Positions 43,571 through 52,345 of a stretch of 64,000 nt of DNA are shown piece after piece. The first letter of the stretch is position 1. The number at the start of each line of letters is the position of its first letter. The notes beneath the pieces were generated by a model. The model was not told where the DNA came from. It did no database searches and saw nothing but the letters and a program-made list of their open reading frames with translations. Made by a program: the position numbers and the translations under genes. The stretch is taken from positions 806,001-870,000 of the forward strand of contig CANLEM010000001.1 in NCBI GenBank assembly GCA_947489685.1. The letters run 5' to 3'. The DNA is from an uncultured Aquimarina sp. Its GTDB lineage: Bacteria > Bacteroidota > Bacteroidia > Flavobacteriales > Flavobacteriaceae.

Positions 43571-44113
43571 TTATTTCACATTAAACTTACAAAACAAATC
43601 CCAAACAACGACACCAGTGCTAACCGAAATATTTAGAGAATGTTTACTCCCAAATTGAGGGATCTCTATGACTATATCACTTTCAGAAACAACATCCTGT
43701 TGTACACCTTTAACTTCGTTTCCAAAAATAATAGCATAGGTTTGATTACTTTCGGGTTCAAAAGTATGAAGCATTGTGGCATTTTCGGCTTGCTCAATAG
43801 ATAAGATTTTAATGTTTTCGGCTTGCAGACTTTTAACCAATTCTAGCGTATCCTCTTTATGCTCCCAATCTACAGTTTCGGTAGCGCCTAGCGCGGTTTT
43901 TTGTATATCTTTATGAGGCGGCTTTGCAGTAATACCGCACAGATATATTTTTTTAATCAAAAAGGCATCGGCGGTTCTAAAAACTGATCCAATGTTATTT
44001 AAGCTGCGTATATTATCCAATATGATAATTAAAGGCGTTTTTGTAGCTGCTTTAAATTCGGCAATCGTTTTTCGATCGAGCTCGCTATTTTTAAGTTTTC
44101 TGTTTTCTTCCAT
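43571..44113 (-). CDS. TrmH (SpoU) family RNA 2'-O-methyltransferase
   Basis: The product has 180 residues, a short SPOUT enzyme without an N-terminal RNA-binding domain. Motif 1 is LDNIRSLNNIGSVFRTADAF, motif 2 is IIFGNEVKGVQQDVV and motif 3 is IEIPQFGSKHSLNISVSTGVVVWD, so the SAM-binding knot is complete. The size suits a tRNA methyltransferase of the TrmH/TrmL kind; the target nucleotide cannot be told. It is co-directional with the dipeptidase gene and divergent from mutS. Confidence 0.92.
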   Translation of the reverse strand: MEENRKLKNSELDRKTIAEFKAATKTPLIIILDNIRSLNNIGSVFRTADAFLIKKIYLCGITAKPPHKDIQKTALGATETVDWEHKEDTLELVKSLQAENIKILSIEQAENATMLHTFEPESNQTYAIIFGNEVKGVQQDVVSESDIVIEIPQFGSKHSLNISVSTGVVVWDLFCKFNVK

Positions 44114-44248
44114 TACTGCAAAAATATCATTTATTCATTTTATTATCGAAATTTGATTGTGAATAAAATTGAATAACTCCTGGTGATGATATTTCAAAAA
44201 AAATAGGAGAATAGCTACTTTAGCTTCATTCATAAAATTAGATGTTGA

Positions 44249-46876
44249 ATGGCAGGAAAGAAAGGCAAGAAGGTAACTCCTTTAATGAAACAGTATAATG
44301 CAATTAAGGCAAAGTATCCGGATGCATTATTATTATTCAGAGTTGGAGATTTTTATGAGACTTTTGGGTCAGATGCGATAAAGGCTGCGGCAATTTTAAA
44401 TATTGTTTTAACCAAAAGAGGTAATGGTAGTGAGCAAGAGACGGCTTTGGCTGGTTTTCCGCATCATTCTTTAAATACCTATTTACCAAAACTTGTTAAG
44501 GCGGGAGAACGTGTGGCAATTTGCGATCAGTTAGAAGATCCCAAACAAACTAAAACTATCGTAAAACGAGGAGTAACAGAGTTGGTGACTCCAGGTGTAG
44601 CGCTAAACGATGAGGTTTTACAAAGTAAAACCAATAATTTTTTATGCGCTGTTCATTATGGAAAAAAAGGTTTGGGAATTGCTTTCTTGGATGTGTCTAC
44701 GGGTGAGTTTTTAACAGCTCAAGGTGATGTGACACAGATGGATAAATTAATGCAAAATTTTAATCCTAGTGAAGTACTGATTACCAAACCCAAGAAACAA
44801 ACGTTTTATGATAATTTTGGAAAGAATTATCATTCGTTTTTTATTGAAGACTGGGTATTTAAAACGGATTATGCGCTTGAAACTTTAAATGGCCATTTTG
44901 GAACTAATTCCTTAAAAGGGTTTGGAGTTGATCATTTGAGTGAAGGGGTTATAGCAGCTGGAGTTATTTTACATTACTTGAGTGAAACACAGCATCACAA
45001 ACTGCAGCACATAACTGCGATCCAGCGTATTGCCGAAGACCAGTATATCTGGATGGATAGATTTACTATTCGTAATTTAGAACTGTATCGTGCTAATGCT
45101 ACAAATGCTGTCACACTTTTGGATGTGATTGATAAGACTATTTCTCCAATGGGAGGCAGAACATTAAAACGGTGGTTGGCTTTACCATTAAAAAATATCA
45201 CCAGTATTCAGAAACGTCATGAGGTGGTGCAGTATTTTTGGGATACGCCTGTATTACATCAAAAGATTCAGCATCAAATCAAGCAAATAGGAGATATAGA
45301 ACGATTAATTTCTAAGGTAGCAACAGGTAAGGTGTGTCCACGTGAAGTTATCCAGCTTAAAAATTCTTTGGAGGCTATAGCACCTATTAAATTACAGGCT
45401 TCTAATAGTAATAATGAAGCACTTAAAGTTATAGGAGAAACCCTAAACGATTGCGAATTACTTCGGGATAAAATTAAAGAAACACTAAATGAGGAGGCTC
45501 CCGTAAATGTTTTAAAAGGAAACACCATTGCTGACGGTTATTTGGATGAACTCGATGAATTACGATCAATAGCTTTTTCGGGTAAAGATTATTTGGATAA
45601 GATGTTGGAGCGTGAAACCGAAACTACAGGTATTACATCGCTTAAGATCGCTTCTAATAATGTATTTGGTTATTATATAGAAGTTCGAAATACGCATAAA
45701 GATAAGGTACCTGATACCTGGATCAGAAAGCAGACACTTGTAAATGCCGAACGATATATTACGGAAGAACTAAAGGAATACGAAGCTAAAATCCTTGGTG
45801 CAGAAGAAAAAATATTGACACTCGAGCAGCAGCTATTCAACGATTTGGTGATTTGGATGAGCGAATATATTAAGCCAGTGCAATTGAATGCTGCATTAAT
45901 AGGTCAATTAGATTGTTTATGCTCTTTTGCTCAATTGGCTCAAGAAAATCAATATGTTCGACCTTTAATGGATGAGTCCTTTGATCTTGAAATTAAAAAT
46001 GGGCGTCATCCTGTGATCGAAAAACAATTGCCTCCAGGAGAGCAATATATAGCCAACGATGTGTTGTTGGATCGAGAACAACAGCAGATGATCATGATTA
46101 CAGGGCCAAATATGAGTGGTAAGTCGGCAATATTAAGACAAACAGCTTTGATTGTTCTATTGGCTCAAATGGGATGTTTTATACCGGCAGAAGAAGCTAG
46201 AATTGGTGTAGTTGATAAAATATTTACCCGTGTTGGTGCAAGTGATAATATTTCTATGGGAGAGTCAACGTTTATGGTAGAGATGAACGAAACGGCTAAT
46301 ATTCTTAACAATATTTCGGATCGCAGTTTGGTACTGTTAGATGAGATTGGGAGAGGAACCAGTACATATGATGGGATTTCTATTGCTTGGGCCATTAGTG
46401 AATTTTTGCATGAACATCCGGCAAGACCTAAAACATTATTTGCAACGCATTATCATGAACTCAATGAAATGTGCGAAACCTTTGGGAGAATCAAAAATTA
46501 TAATGTTGCTGTTAAAGAGTTAAAAAATAATGTACTTTTTTTAAGAAAACTTGTTCCGGGAGGTAGTGAACACAGCTTTGGAATCCATGTAGCAAAGATG
46601 GCAGGAATGCCACAACAAGTGCTGCATCGAGCTAATAAAATGCTTAAAAAGTTAGAAAAATCTCATAGTAGCGAGGAGCTTACCGATAAAATTAAAGGTA
46701 TGCAGGAGGAAGATGAACTACAACTTAGTTTTTTTAATCTTGATGACCCTTTATTAGAAGAAATTAAAGAAGAAATATTGCATATTGATATAGATACGCT
46801 TACTCCCGTAGAAGCATTGATGAAACTTAATGAGATTAAACGTATGTTAACCAGGAAGAAAGCATCTCAGGTGTAA
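44249..46876 (+). CDS. mutS: DNA mismatch repair protein MutS
   Basis: The product has 875 residues, full length. The mismatch-binding domain has the Phe-X-Glu motif in [13 protein letters not shown] near 33-45. The ATPase has Walker A GPNMSGKS near 621 and Walker [17 protein letters not shown] near 697, then the [10 protein letters not shown] switch. The start [20 protein letters not shown] is usual for Bacteroidetes MutS. tRNA genes follow 95 bases later under their own promoter. Confidence 0.97.
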   Translation: MAGKKGKKVTPLMKQYNAIKAKYPDALLLFRVGDFYETFGSDAIKAAAILNIVLTKRGNGSEQETALAGFPHHSLNTYLPKLVKAGERVAICDQLEDPKQTKTIVKRGVTELVTPGVALNDEVLQSKTNNFLCAVHYGKKGLGIAFLDVSTGEFLTAQGDVTQMDKLMQNFNPSEVLITKPKKQTFYDNFGKNYHSFFIEDWVFKTDYALETLNGHFGTNSLKGFGVDHLSEGVIAAGVILHYLSETQHHKLQHITAIQRIAEDQYIWMDRFTIRNLELYRANATNAVTLLDVIDKTISPMGGRTLKRWLALPLKNITSIQKRHEVVQYFWDTPVLHQKIQHQIKQIGDIERLISKVATGKVCPREVIQLKNSLEAIAPIKLQASNSNNEALKVIGETLNDCELLRDKIKETLNEEAPVNVLKGNTIADGYLDELDELRSIAFSGKDYLDKMLERETETTGITSLKIASNNVFGYYIEVRNTHKDKVPDTWIRKQTLVNAERYITEELKEYEAKILGAEEKILTLEQQLFNDLVIWMSEYIKPVQLNAALIGQLDCLCSFAQLAQENQYVRPLMDESFDLEIKNGRHPVIEKQLPPGEQYIANDVLLDREQQQMIMITGPNMSGKSAILRQTALIVLLAQMGCFIPAEEARIGVVDKIFTRVGASDNISMGESTFMVEMNETANILNNISDRSLVLLDEIGRGTSTYDGISIAWAISEFLHEHPARPKTLFATHYHELNEMCETFGRIKNYNVAVKELKNNVLFLRKLVPGGSEHSFGIHVAKMAGMPQQVLHRANKMLKKLEKSHSSEELTDKIKGMQEEDELQLSFFNLDDPLLEEIKEEILHIDIDTLTPVEALMKLNEIKRMLTRKKASQV

Positions 46877-46905
46877 TTTTTTTTATTCTTTTTTCGAAAA
46901 AGACT

Positions 46906-46934
46906 TTGGTATTATTATAATTGTTTTAAATTTG
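46906..46934 (+). promoter_or_regulatory. Promoter of the tRNA-Gly / tRNA-Leu unit
   Basis: TTG (46906-46908), 18-nt spacer, -7 TAAATTTG (46927-46934), 37 bases before tRNA-Gly. It fits the Bacteroidetes consensus well. Confidence 0.7.
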
Positions 46935-46971
46935 CATCCGCAATAACGAATTGCGTAGTTCTTAAAATACT

Positions 46972-47043
46972 GCGAAAGTAGCTCAGGGGTAGAGCATCAC
47001 CTTGCCAAGGTGAGGGTCGCGGGTTCAAATCCCGTCTTTCGCT
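46972..47043 (+). tRNA. tRNA-Gly (GCC)
   Basis: 72 nt. Acceptor GCGAAAG pairs with CTTTCGC, the D-arm contains AGCTCAGGGGTAGAGC, the anticodon stem-loop CACCTTGCCAAGGTG has anticodon GCC, and the T-arm is GCGGGTTCAAATCCCGT. The CCA end is not encoded. Confidence 0.97.
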
Positions 47044-47062
47044 CTGAGATAAAATATACCAT

Positions 47063-47147
47063 GCTGAAGTGGTGGAATTGGTAGACACGTTGGACTTAAA
47101 ATCCAATGGCCTGTAAGGCCGTGCGGGTTCAAGTCCCGCCTTCAGTA
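47063..47147 (+). tRNA. tRNA-Leu (TAA)
   Basis: 85 nt. Acceptor GCTGAAG pairs with CTTCAGT (one G.T). Anticodon stem TTGGA/TCCAA encloses CTTAAAA with anticodon TAA. A long variable arm (GGCCTGTAAGGCC) marks a class II tRNA, and the T-arm is GCGGGTTCAAGTCCCGC. No CCA is encoded. It is 19 bases after tRNA-Gly, so they are probably co-transcribed. Confidence 0.97.
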
Positions 47148-47150
47148 CTT

Positions 47151-47187
47151 AACCCTCTTAATCGTAAGATTTTGAGGGTTTTTTTGT
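47151..47187 (+). terminator. Terminator of the tRNA unit
   Basis: Stem AACCCTC (47151-47157) / GAGGGTT (47174-47180) with a partly paired 16-nt loop, then a T-run, directly after tRNA-Leu. Confidence 0.8.
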
Positions 47188-47273
47188 TTTTGTAAAATGC
47201 TTTGTTATAAGCATTTTACCCTAAATAATGACATTTTGTTTAGGTACCACGTTAAAAGATCCAAGTGTCTTTA

Positions 47274-47708
47274 TTATTTATTTTTTACCGTTGGAACGAG
47301 ACTTATAATTTCTACTTCTTGATTTAACAATGTTGTATTTAATTCGGGGATACGTATTAAGTTTCTCAAATTATTTAATTCTGATTTTGTTTTTTTATTA
47401 ATGATGTTTCGTAAATATCCTGAGACAGCAGGTTTTATAATATTAGTATTTAAAACTTCATTAGAAATTGTATCCAAATCGTTGGATCGATAACTATTAA
47501 CCGCAAAGCGATACGTTACATTTACAGATACGCTTTTTTCGTCGTAAGACATAGTAGATAATTCGTAAAGATAGAAAAGAGTATCCTTTTGTATAATAGG
47601 CATTACTTCTTGATTTATATCCAAAGGGCTTTTAGAATCTTGTTTTTCTTTGCAAGATGTTAGTGTTAGTATAAAAAGTACGAATAAATGTATAATTCTT
47701 CGTTTCAT
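47274..47708 (-). CDS. Small lipoprotein, unrecognised
   Basis: The open frame extends to 47822, but the ATG at 47708 gives a lipoprotein signal (MKRRIIHLFVLFILTLTSCKEK), so it is chosen (144 residues). The mature part has a run of predicted beta strands (TLFYLYELSTMSYDEKSVSVNVTYRF) and no domain I recognise. The gene lies alone between the tRNA terminator and the divergent pentapeptide-repeat gene. Confidence 0.6.
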   Translation of the reverse strand: MKRRIIHLFVLFILTLTSCKEKQDSKSPLDINQEVMPIIQKDTLFYLYELSTMSYDEKSVSVNVTYRFAVNSYRSNDLDTISNEVLNTNIIKPAVSGYLRNIINKKTKSELNNLRNLIRIPELNTTLLNQEVEIISLVPTVKNK

Positions 47709-47899
47709 AAAGCGGCATATTAGAAATATGGGGATTTGTAAAAATAATAAATAGATGAAATTAATTAAACAATTCCTTAAAAACGATAAAACTAGTCTTT
47801 TGTTGAATAGCTTATTGATCACTCATAAATTCACTTTCTTTTTTTAAGTAATAATAACTTTTATATCTTGAACGTTTTAATATCCAAATCTATAACGCA

Positions 47900-49027
47900 G
47901 TGAACAACGAACAAGAATACATTGATAGATTAAAAACAGAAAACAGATTACTTCAGGATAAACTGGATAAGATTAATGCAGGAAAACAGAAGAAAAAAAG
48001 GTTTAGAAAATGGCTTCTTAAAAAGTCTAGTGTTCCGATTTTTGGTAAAAGACTTAAAAAGAGTATAAGTAATGCTATTAATGAGTACAAGGAGTATAAA
48101 ACAGTATCTGTAGATACCGTTTCTGATGTTTCTAGTAGCTTGATATGGAGAATTACGCGAATAGGATTATTTGCTTTTTTGGTTGCAATAGTGCCAGCCG
48201 CAGTATTGATTTTTCAAACTAAGTTATTGATGAATCAAAATAAGTTGATTACAAGTCAAAATAATCTGGTAGAAGCAGATCGAAGATCATCCCTTGTTTT
48301 TGTGATGGGAGATGTATTGGCGGACCTCAATGAAGAATTAAAATATAAAGGATCAGGAAGTCGAAATATTAGTAAAACCTTAGAAGCAAGAATAATTGGA
48401 TTGTGTATGGCTATGAAGCCCTATCGATTTATCGAAAATGGTGAATTAATAAAAAAACCAATTAGTCCAGAGCGGGGGCAATTATTATTTAGCTTGTTAA
48501 AAAGTGATTTGGGAACAGAATCTTCTCAGGATATATTAAACTCTGCTGATTTTAATTACACTAACCTTAGAAAAGTGAATTTAGGAAGGAGTGTAAATCT
48601 AAAATATGCAAGGTTGAATTATGCCGACTTGAGCGAAGCACAAATGCCAGCTGCTAATTTGGAACGAAGTGAGCTTAAAGAGGCGCAGATGAATAAAATA
48701 AATTTATCAGATGCAATTCTTAAAAGAGCGAGATTACACAATGCTAATCTGCAGCGAGCAGAATTATTAAGTGTAGATTTAACTCATGCAAATTTGTTTG
48801 GCGCCGATCTTACCGGAGCCGATTTATCTGAAGCAACATTATGGGGTACAAAACTAGAAAATGCTAACTTAACCGATGTTATTCTTGATAATGCAATCGT
48901 TGATAGACAAGATTGGATTGACTATATAGATGATTCATTAAATGTAAAAGGAGCTAGTGATATAGCAAGTAAATACAGAGTTAAAAAACAAGGAAAACAA
49001 CAATTTGTGCTAGTGCCTAGAAAATAA
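47900..49027 (+). CDS. Pentapeptide-repeat membrane protein
   Basis: The product has 375 residues; the start codon is GTG (MNNEQEYIDRLK). An N-terminal coiled coil (1-30) precedes a basic patch. A membrane helix is at about 92-110 (LFAFLVAIVPAAVLIF), followed by a short helical region and then pentapeptide repeats at about 220-335 (ANLERSELKEAQMNKINLSD, ANLFGADLTGADLSEATLWG), which fold as a right-handed quadrilateral helix. Partner unknown. The DNA-mimic gyrase-protecting members of this class are cytoplasmic and lack the membrane helix, so that role is unlikely. Confidence 0.82.
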   Translation: MNNEQEYIDRLKTENRLLQDKLDKINAGKQKKKRFRKWLLKKSSVPIFGKRLKKSISNAINEYKEYKTVSVDTVSDVSSSLIWRITRIGLFAFLVAIVPAAVLIFQTKLLMNQNKLITSQNNLVEADRRSSLVFVMGDVLADLNEELKYKGSGSRNISKTLEARIIGLCMAMKPYRFIENGELIKKPISPERGQLLFSLLKSDLGTESSQDILNSADFNYTNLRKVNLGRSVNLKYARLNYADLSEAQMPAANLERSELKEAQMNKINLSDAILKRARLHNANLQRAELLSVDLTHANLFGADLTGADLSEATLWGTKLENANLTDVILDNAIVDRQDWIDYIDDSLNVKGASDIASKYRVKKQGKQQFVLVPRK

Positions 49028-49028
49028 C

Positions 49029-49463
49029 TTATTTTGATTTCATGAAAATAAGTTTGTGTATTTTTCCTACTAGCCAATTTCCCGCGGGAAAGTACAGAGC
49101 AAAAAATAATGCCATCCCCAAACTAAAATTTTGAGGGCTAAAGAGCTGATCTAAAATATTATCAGGATACACATAAGATGTTTGTAACCAGTACCCTAAA
49201 AATTCTAATATGCCCATAGCGACTAATCCATAGGCGTACTGATTAAAGAAATTAAAGTTTTTTAATAATATAGAGATAGGTACCATATACAAAATGTAAC
49301 AAGTGATCACTTGCCACCAGTATGAAAATTTGGCAATTTCCATTTCGGCACCAAAACGATTCATACCTAATCCCCATATAAAATAAACGATTATATAAGT
49401 TAGTATTAATGTCTTAGGGGTTTGTTGTATAGTTTTAAACTTGTCTATTAGCATATCAATCAT
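49029..49463 (-). CDS. Small four-helix membrane protein, unrecognised
   Basis: The product has 144 residues with four hydrophobic segments (about 17-33, 48-65, 75-92, 108-127), the last followed by a Lys-rich tail (VGKIHKLIFMKSK). No family recognised. It starts 3 bases after the stop of the methyltransferase gene and is probably translated with it. This pairing resembles accessory genes of some lipid or type III polyketide clusters, but no synthase lies in the window, so nothing is claimed. Confidence 0.65.
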   Translation of the reverse strand: MIDMLIDKFKTIQQTPKTLILTYIIVYFIWGLGMNRFGAEMEIAKFSYWWQVITCYILYMVPISILLKNFNFFNQYAYGLVAMGILEFLGYWLQTSYVYPDNILDQLFSPQNFSLGMALFFALYFPAGNWLVGKIHKLIFMKSK

Positions 49464-49466
49464 AAG

Positions 49467-50171
49467 TTACACTTTTATGGCAGAGATCATTCGAAAAAAT
49501 GGTTTCCTCTTAATTTTGAATTCTTTAATAGTACTTTGCTCTAAGATTTTTCTTAATTCATTAACCGAGAAAGCTCTTTGAATGGCAATTAAACCATCAT
49601 TTTTTGCCATATCGGAAATTGGTAATACATAACCCATTATTTTAAATAAATAATAGGCCGCTCGACTCCTGTACAGTTCACTAAAAATAATATGTTTTAT
49701 CTTTTTTTCTTTCGTTTTCTGTAAAAAATGAATAAGATTCTCATTATCAAAGTGGTACATAAAATGACTACTTATTAAGAGATCGCAGTCCGGAATTTTG
49801 AAGTTTTTATCTAATATGTTGGAAACCAGAAAACTAATGTTTTTCTGATTGTGGTTTTTTTCTTTAGCATAAGATATACTTGCAGGATTTCCATCTATTC
49901 CAATAAAAGAATTATGAATACCGTGTTGAGTAAGTTTTTTGGAAATATGAAAAATACAATCACCTCCTCCGCACCCCAGATCAACTATACGCAATACTTT
50001 TTCACCATTATTCTTTTTACAATACTTTAAAACAGCGTTTGCTAATTGTCTATGATTACCTAAAACTGAATTTATCCATTTTAAACTAGATAGTGTTTGT
50101 TTAAGTGATTTTCCGGACAAGGACAAGTCATCCAATTTTTCTGATGTAATTAATCTTACTCTGGGGTTCAT
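49467..50171 (-). CDS. Class I SAM-dependent methyltransferase
   Basis: The product has 234 residues. SAM-binding motif I is RIVDLGCGGGDCIFHI near 63, the acidic residue after strand 2 is FIGIDGNPASI near 90, and motif IV is CDLLISSHFMYHF near 128. The N-terminal region (SSLKWINSVLGNHRQ) and C-terminal region fit the small-molecule methyltransferases often found beside polyketide or lipid genes in Bacteroidetes. Substrate unknown. It is followed by the small membrane protein 3 bases later. Confidence 0.82.
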   Translation of the reverse strand: MNPRVRLITSEKLDDLSLSGKSLKQTLSSLKWINSVLGNHRQLANAVLKYCKKNNGEKVLRIVDLGCGGGDCIFHISKKLTQHGIHNSFIGIDGNPASISYAKEKNHNQKNISFLVSNILDKNFKIPDCDLLISSHFMYHFDNENLIHFLQKTKEKKIKHIIFSELYRSRAAYYLFKIMGYVLPISDMAKNDGLIAIQRAFSVNELRKILEQSTIKEFKIKRKPFFRMISAIKV

Positions 50172-50252
50172 TAATTGTATTGGATTAATTCAAGGTTTTA
50201 CGATATGTAGTCATAAGAATAATAATAACTTTACAAAAAAAGAAATTGTAGT

Positions 50253-50819
50253 ATGAAAATAAGTGAGATTATAAAAAAAAGAAGATCAGTTTTTCCTCCA
50301 CAATATAATGATACCCCTATTCCGGAAGCTTTTATAAAAACAATTTTAGAAAATGCAAATTGGGCTCCCACTCATAGATTAACAGAACCTTGGCGGTTTA
50401 AAGTACTACGAGGTGATGCAAAAGATAGATTGGGTACGTTTTTATCAGATACTTATACAGATATTACGTCAAATGTTGAGTTTTCTCCGTTTAAGCACAA
50501 AAAGATTATTAACAACTGTAAATCGGCAAATGTAATTATTTTGATATGCATGCAAAGGGATCCCGAAGAACGAGTGCCTGAGTGGGAAGAAATAGCATCT
50601 ACAGCAATGGCTGTTCAGAATATGTGGTTAACATGTGCAGCATATGGTGTGGGTTGTTATTGGAGTAGCCCTAAATTAATTGACTACATGGGGGATTTCT
50701 TAGAATTTGAAGAAGGAGAACGTTGTTTGGGTATTTTTTATATGGGTAACTATAATGCAGAAGTTGATCTAAACTCAAAAAGAAGTACCCTAGAGAATAA
50801 AGTAAAATGGTTAGATTAA
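50253..50819 (+). CDS. Nitroreductase family oxidoreductase
   Basis: The product has 188 residues and binds FMN. The N-terminus IIKKRRSVFPPQYNDTPIP has the Arg-Arg-Ser FMN contact; NWAPTHRLTEPWRFKVL near 38 and the GVGCYWSSPK block near 134 are conserved in the small YdjA-like nitroreductases. It reduces nitro compounds or quinones with NAD(P)H; the natural substrate is unknown. The gene is divergent from the methyltransferase gene and shares a bidirectional terminator with the Ala-rich lipoprotein gene. Confidence 0.9.
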   Translation: MKISEIIKKRRSVFPPQYNDTPIPEAFIKTILENANWAPTHRLTEPWRFKVLRGDAKDRLGTFLSDTYTDITSNVEFSPFKHKKIINNCKSANVIILICMQRDPEERVPEWEEIASTAMAVQNMWLTCAAYGVGCYWSSPKLIDYMGDFLEFEEGERCLGIFYMGNYNAEVDLNSKRSTLENKVKWLD

Positions 50820-50825
50820 AATATA

Positions 50826-50855
50826 AAAGCCATCTCAAATGTTTGAGATGGCTTT
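50826..50855. terminator. Bidirectional terminator
   Basis: Perfect 14-bp stem AAAGCCATCTCAAA (50826-50839) / TTTGAGATGGCTTT (50842-50855) with a 2-nt centre and A/T runs on both sides, placed between convergent genes. Confidence 0.88.
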
Positions 50856-50878
50856 AAAAAAAATACATTAAATTTTGG

Positions 50879-51226
50879 TTACTGCTTTTTTAGAGCGTCT
50901 TTAGCAGCGTCAACCGCTTTGTCCGTTCCTTCTTTTGCAGCATCTACTGCTTCACCAGCAGCGTCTTTTGCAGCATCTACTGCTTCACCAGCAGCGTCTT
51001 TTGCAGCATCAACCGCTTCACCAGCAGCATCTTTTGCAGCATCAACCGCTTCGCCAGCAGCGTCTTTTGCAGCCTCTGCAGCTTCACCAGCAGCATCTTT
51101 TGCAGCGTCTACAGCTTCTGTAGCTGCATCTTTAGCAGCTTCTTCAGCTTTATTAGCTGTTTCTCTACATGATGTTACTGATACTGCTAACATTAGAGCC
51201 ATAGCTCCTAGAAAAATTTTTTTCAT
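50879..51226 (-). CDS. Ala-rich lipoprotein with 11-residue repeats (LEA-like)
   Basis: The product has 115 residues. The lipoprotein signal ends AVSVTSCRE (Cys near 20). The rest is eight consecutive 11-residue units of the form AAKDAAGEAVD, which would make one long amphipathic helix with a 3-turn period, as in LEA-type and apolipoprotein-like proteins. Such proteins are suspected to protect membranes or to lie along the envelope; no function is shown. A -7 element TACATTTG lies at 51261-51268. The plus-strand frame opposite it is open only because of the repeat. Confidence 0.8.
   Translation of the reverse strand: MKKIFLGAMALMLAVSVTSCRETANKAEEAAKDAATEAVDAAKDAAGEAAEAAKDAAGEAVDAAKDAAGEAVDAAKDAAGEAVDAAKDAAGEAVDAAKEGTDKAVDAAKDALKKQ
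50934..51132 (-). repeat. 33-nt tandem repeat inside the Ala-rich lipoprotein gene
   Basis: About six units of 33 bases (plus-strand phase GCAGCATC..CTGCTTCACCA..) with few substitutions, mostly at third positions, encoding the 11-residue helix repeat. The high DNA identity points to recent unit expansion and makes length variation between strains likely. Confidence 0.8.
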
Positions 51227-51260
51227 AATAAATAGATATAGTTATTTGGTTACTTAACGT

Positions 51261-51268
51261 CAAATGTA
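51261..51268 (-). promoter_or_regulatory. -7 element of the Ala-rich lipoprotein promoter
   Basis: TACATTTG on the minus strand (CAAATGTA on plus) is an exact TAnnTTTG, 34 bases before the start. No TTG is found at the right distance. Confidence 0.5.
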
Positions 51269-51336
51269 ACACTTTATTTTAACAGTTAAAAAAGCTTCCT
51301 TAATTGTAAGTGTAAAAGATGTCAAATATTTTTGAC

Positions 51337-52095
51337 TTAAGAATCGTTACTTTTTTCAATAAGATACTTCCAGTATTGTTTGGGAAGATGCTGTAAATGA
51401 GGTTTTATGTTTTTTCTGGAAGTAATATTTGCACTTTTGTAATTTGTATTCCATAATTCCTGGAGTCCACTTTCCTTGATTTTTTCGGAAAATAAGGTGT
51501 TAATATTGTCAAAAGTTATGATTTCTACAGAAACAAGATCGTAGTATATACCATATTTTCTTGTGGTATCAAATAGCAACCACTTATGATTGGTATAGTA
51601 ATCTTTAAAGTGATGAGCAATCAATGGTAGTACGTTAAAATCTGGTGTAACCGTCGCAACATATAAGTCATCGTTAGTTAATCGGAAACGAATAAACGCT
51701 TCCATTCTATGTTTTTCACGTTGGACCATTTGGGCAACCTGATTAATCTTTAAAACATCCTTATTACTAAAATCGGTACTTAAGGAATACCTTTTTGCAA
51801 AAATATGCTTCATGTACTTCAATAGTGTATTCTCAACTCCTTTAATTTCACTCAAAAAAACTTTAAAAAAATCCCTTTGTTGTGCGGCATTAGTTTTTTC
51901 TTTAAACCCTTTCCATACCCGACGTGCTTTATGTTCTTCTGTAATCACTTCTTTAGTGAGTGTGAACATTTGATTATTAGTTTGTGAAGCTTTTCTAATT
52001 GTGGGATCTATGATTTTTTGGTCATATATTAAAAAGATACAAGACAAAAATCCATCAAAACTTCCGTCATAAATTAAGATGGTTTGCGGATTCAT
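51337..52095 (-). CDS. TIGR03915 family putative DNA repair/metabolism protein
   Basis: The product has 252 residues, the usual length. The start IYDGSFDGFLSCIFLIYD, the middle block VAQMVQREKHRMEAFIRFR and the end HLPKQYWKYLIEKS are the signature of TIGR03915. Members are nearly always paired with a radical-SAM DNA repair/modification protein and linked to SOS-like control. Here the partner directly upstream is only a fragment (52109-52345), while this gene looks intact. Its molecular activity is not established. It is the last gene of the operon headed by the DUF559 gene. Confidence 0.85.
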   Translation of the reverse strand: MNPQTILIYDGSFDGFLSCIFLIYDQKIIDPTIRKASQTNNQMFTLTKEVITEEHKARRVWKGFKEKTNAAQQRDFFKVFLSEIKGVENTLLKYMKHIFAKRYSLSTDFSNKDVLKINQVAQMVQREKHRMEAFIRFRLTNDDLYVATVTPDFNVLPLIAHHFKDYYTNHKWLLFDTTRKYGIYYDLVSVEIITFDNINTLFSEKIKESGLQELWNTNYKSANITSRKNIKPHLQHLPKQYWKYLIEKSNDS

Positions 52096-52108
52096 GTGTA
52101 TTCACTTT

Positions 52109-52345
52109 TTAAAAAAATATCAAGTTGGTAACATCTAGACATAACATATTGTATTTATTTTTTATGTTTTGATAAAGAAACACAACACTCATCTTTAGTA
52201 TAGATATGAGATTCTTAATACCTGTATTATTCCCAATACCTTTATGGATATTCGTTCTTTTGCTACCGCGTTTAGTACAAAACACATTGTATTTGAGGGT
52301 GTCAGAAAGAATTGAGAGCTTCTCTCTAATTCGATCAAACGGCAT
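52109..52345 (-). pseudogene. Remnant of radical-SAM DNA repair/modification protein (TIGR03916, SplB-like)
   Basis: A 78-codon frame begins MPFDRIREKLSILSDTLKY and continues KGIGNNTGI, which matches the N-terminus of the radical-SAM partner of TIGR03915. After NNTGI the frame is broken: the +1 frame continues HIYTKDECCVSLSK, resembling the family's CHSYTPDGRCVSLLK. The expected CxxxCxxC cluster and more than 300 further residues are missing before the next gene starts 13 bases on. It is thus a frameshifted, deleted pseudogene, placed where the intact gene normally stands. Its first 11 bases overlap the DUF559 gene. Confidence 0.75.

Noticed and set aside
50934-51132. CRISPR-like array from regular 33-nt repeats
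   Set aside because: The repeats are contiguous without spacers, are in frame, and encode an 11-residue helical unit of a lipoprotein.
50919-51257. Ser/Ala-rich open frame on the plus strand opposite the Ala-rich lipoprotein gene
   Set aside because: It is open only because the repeat lacks stops in that frame; it has no start context or protein-like composition.
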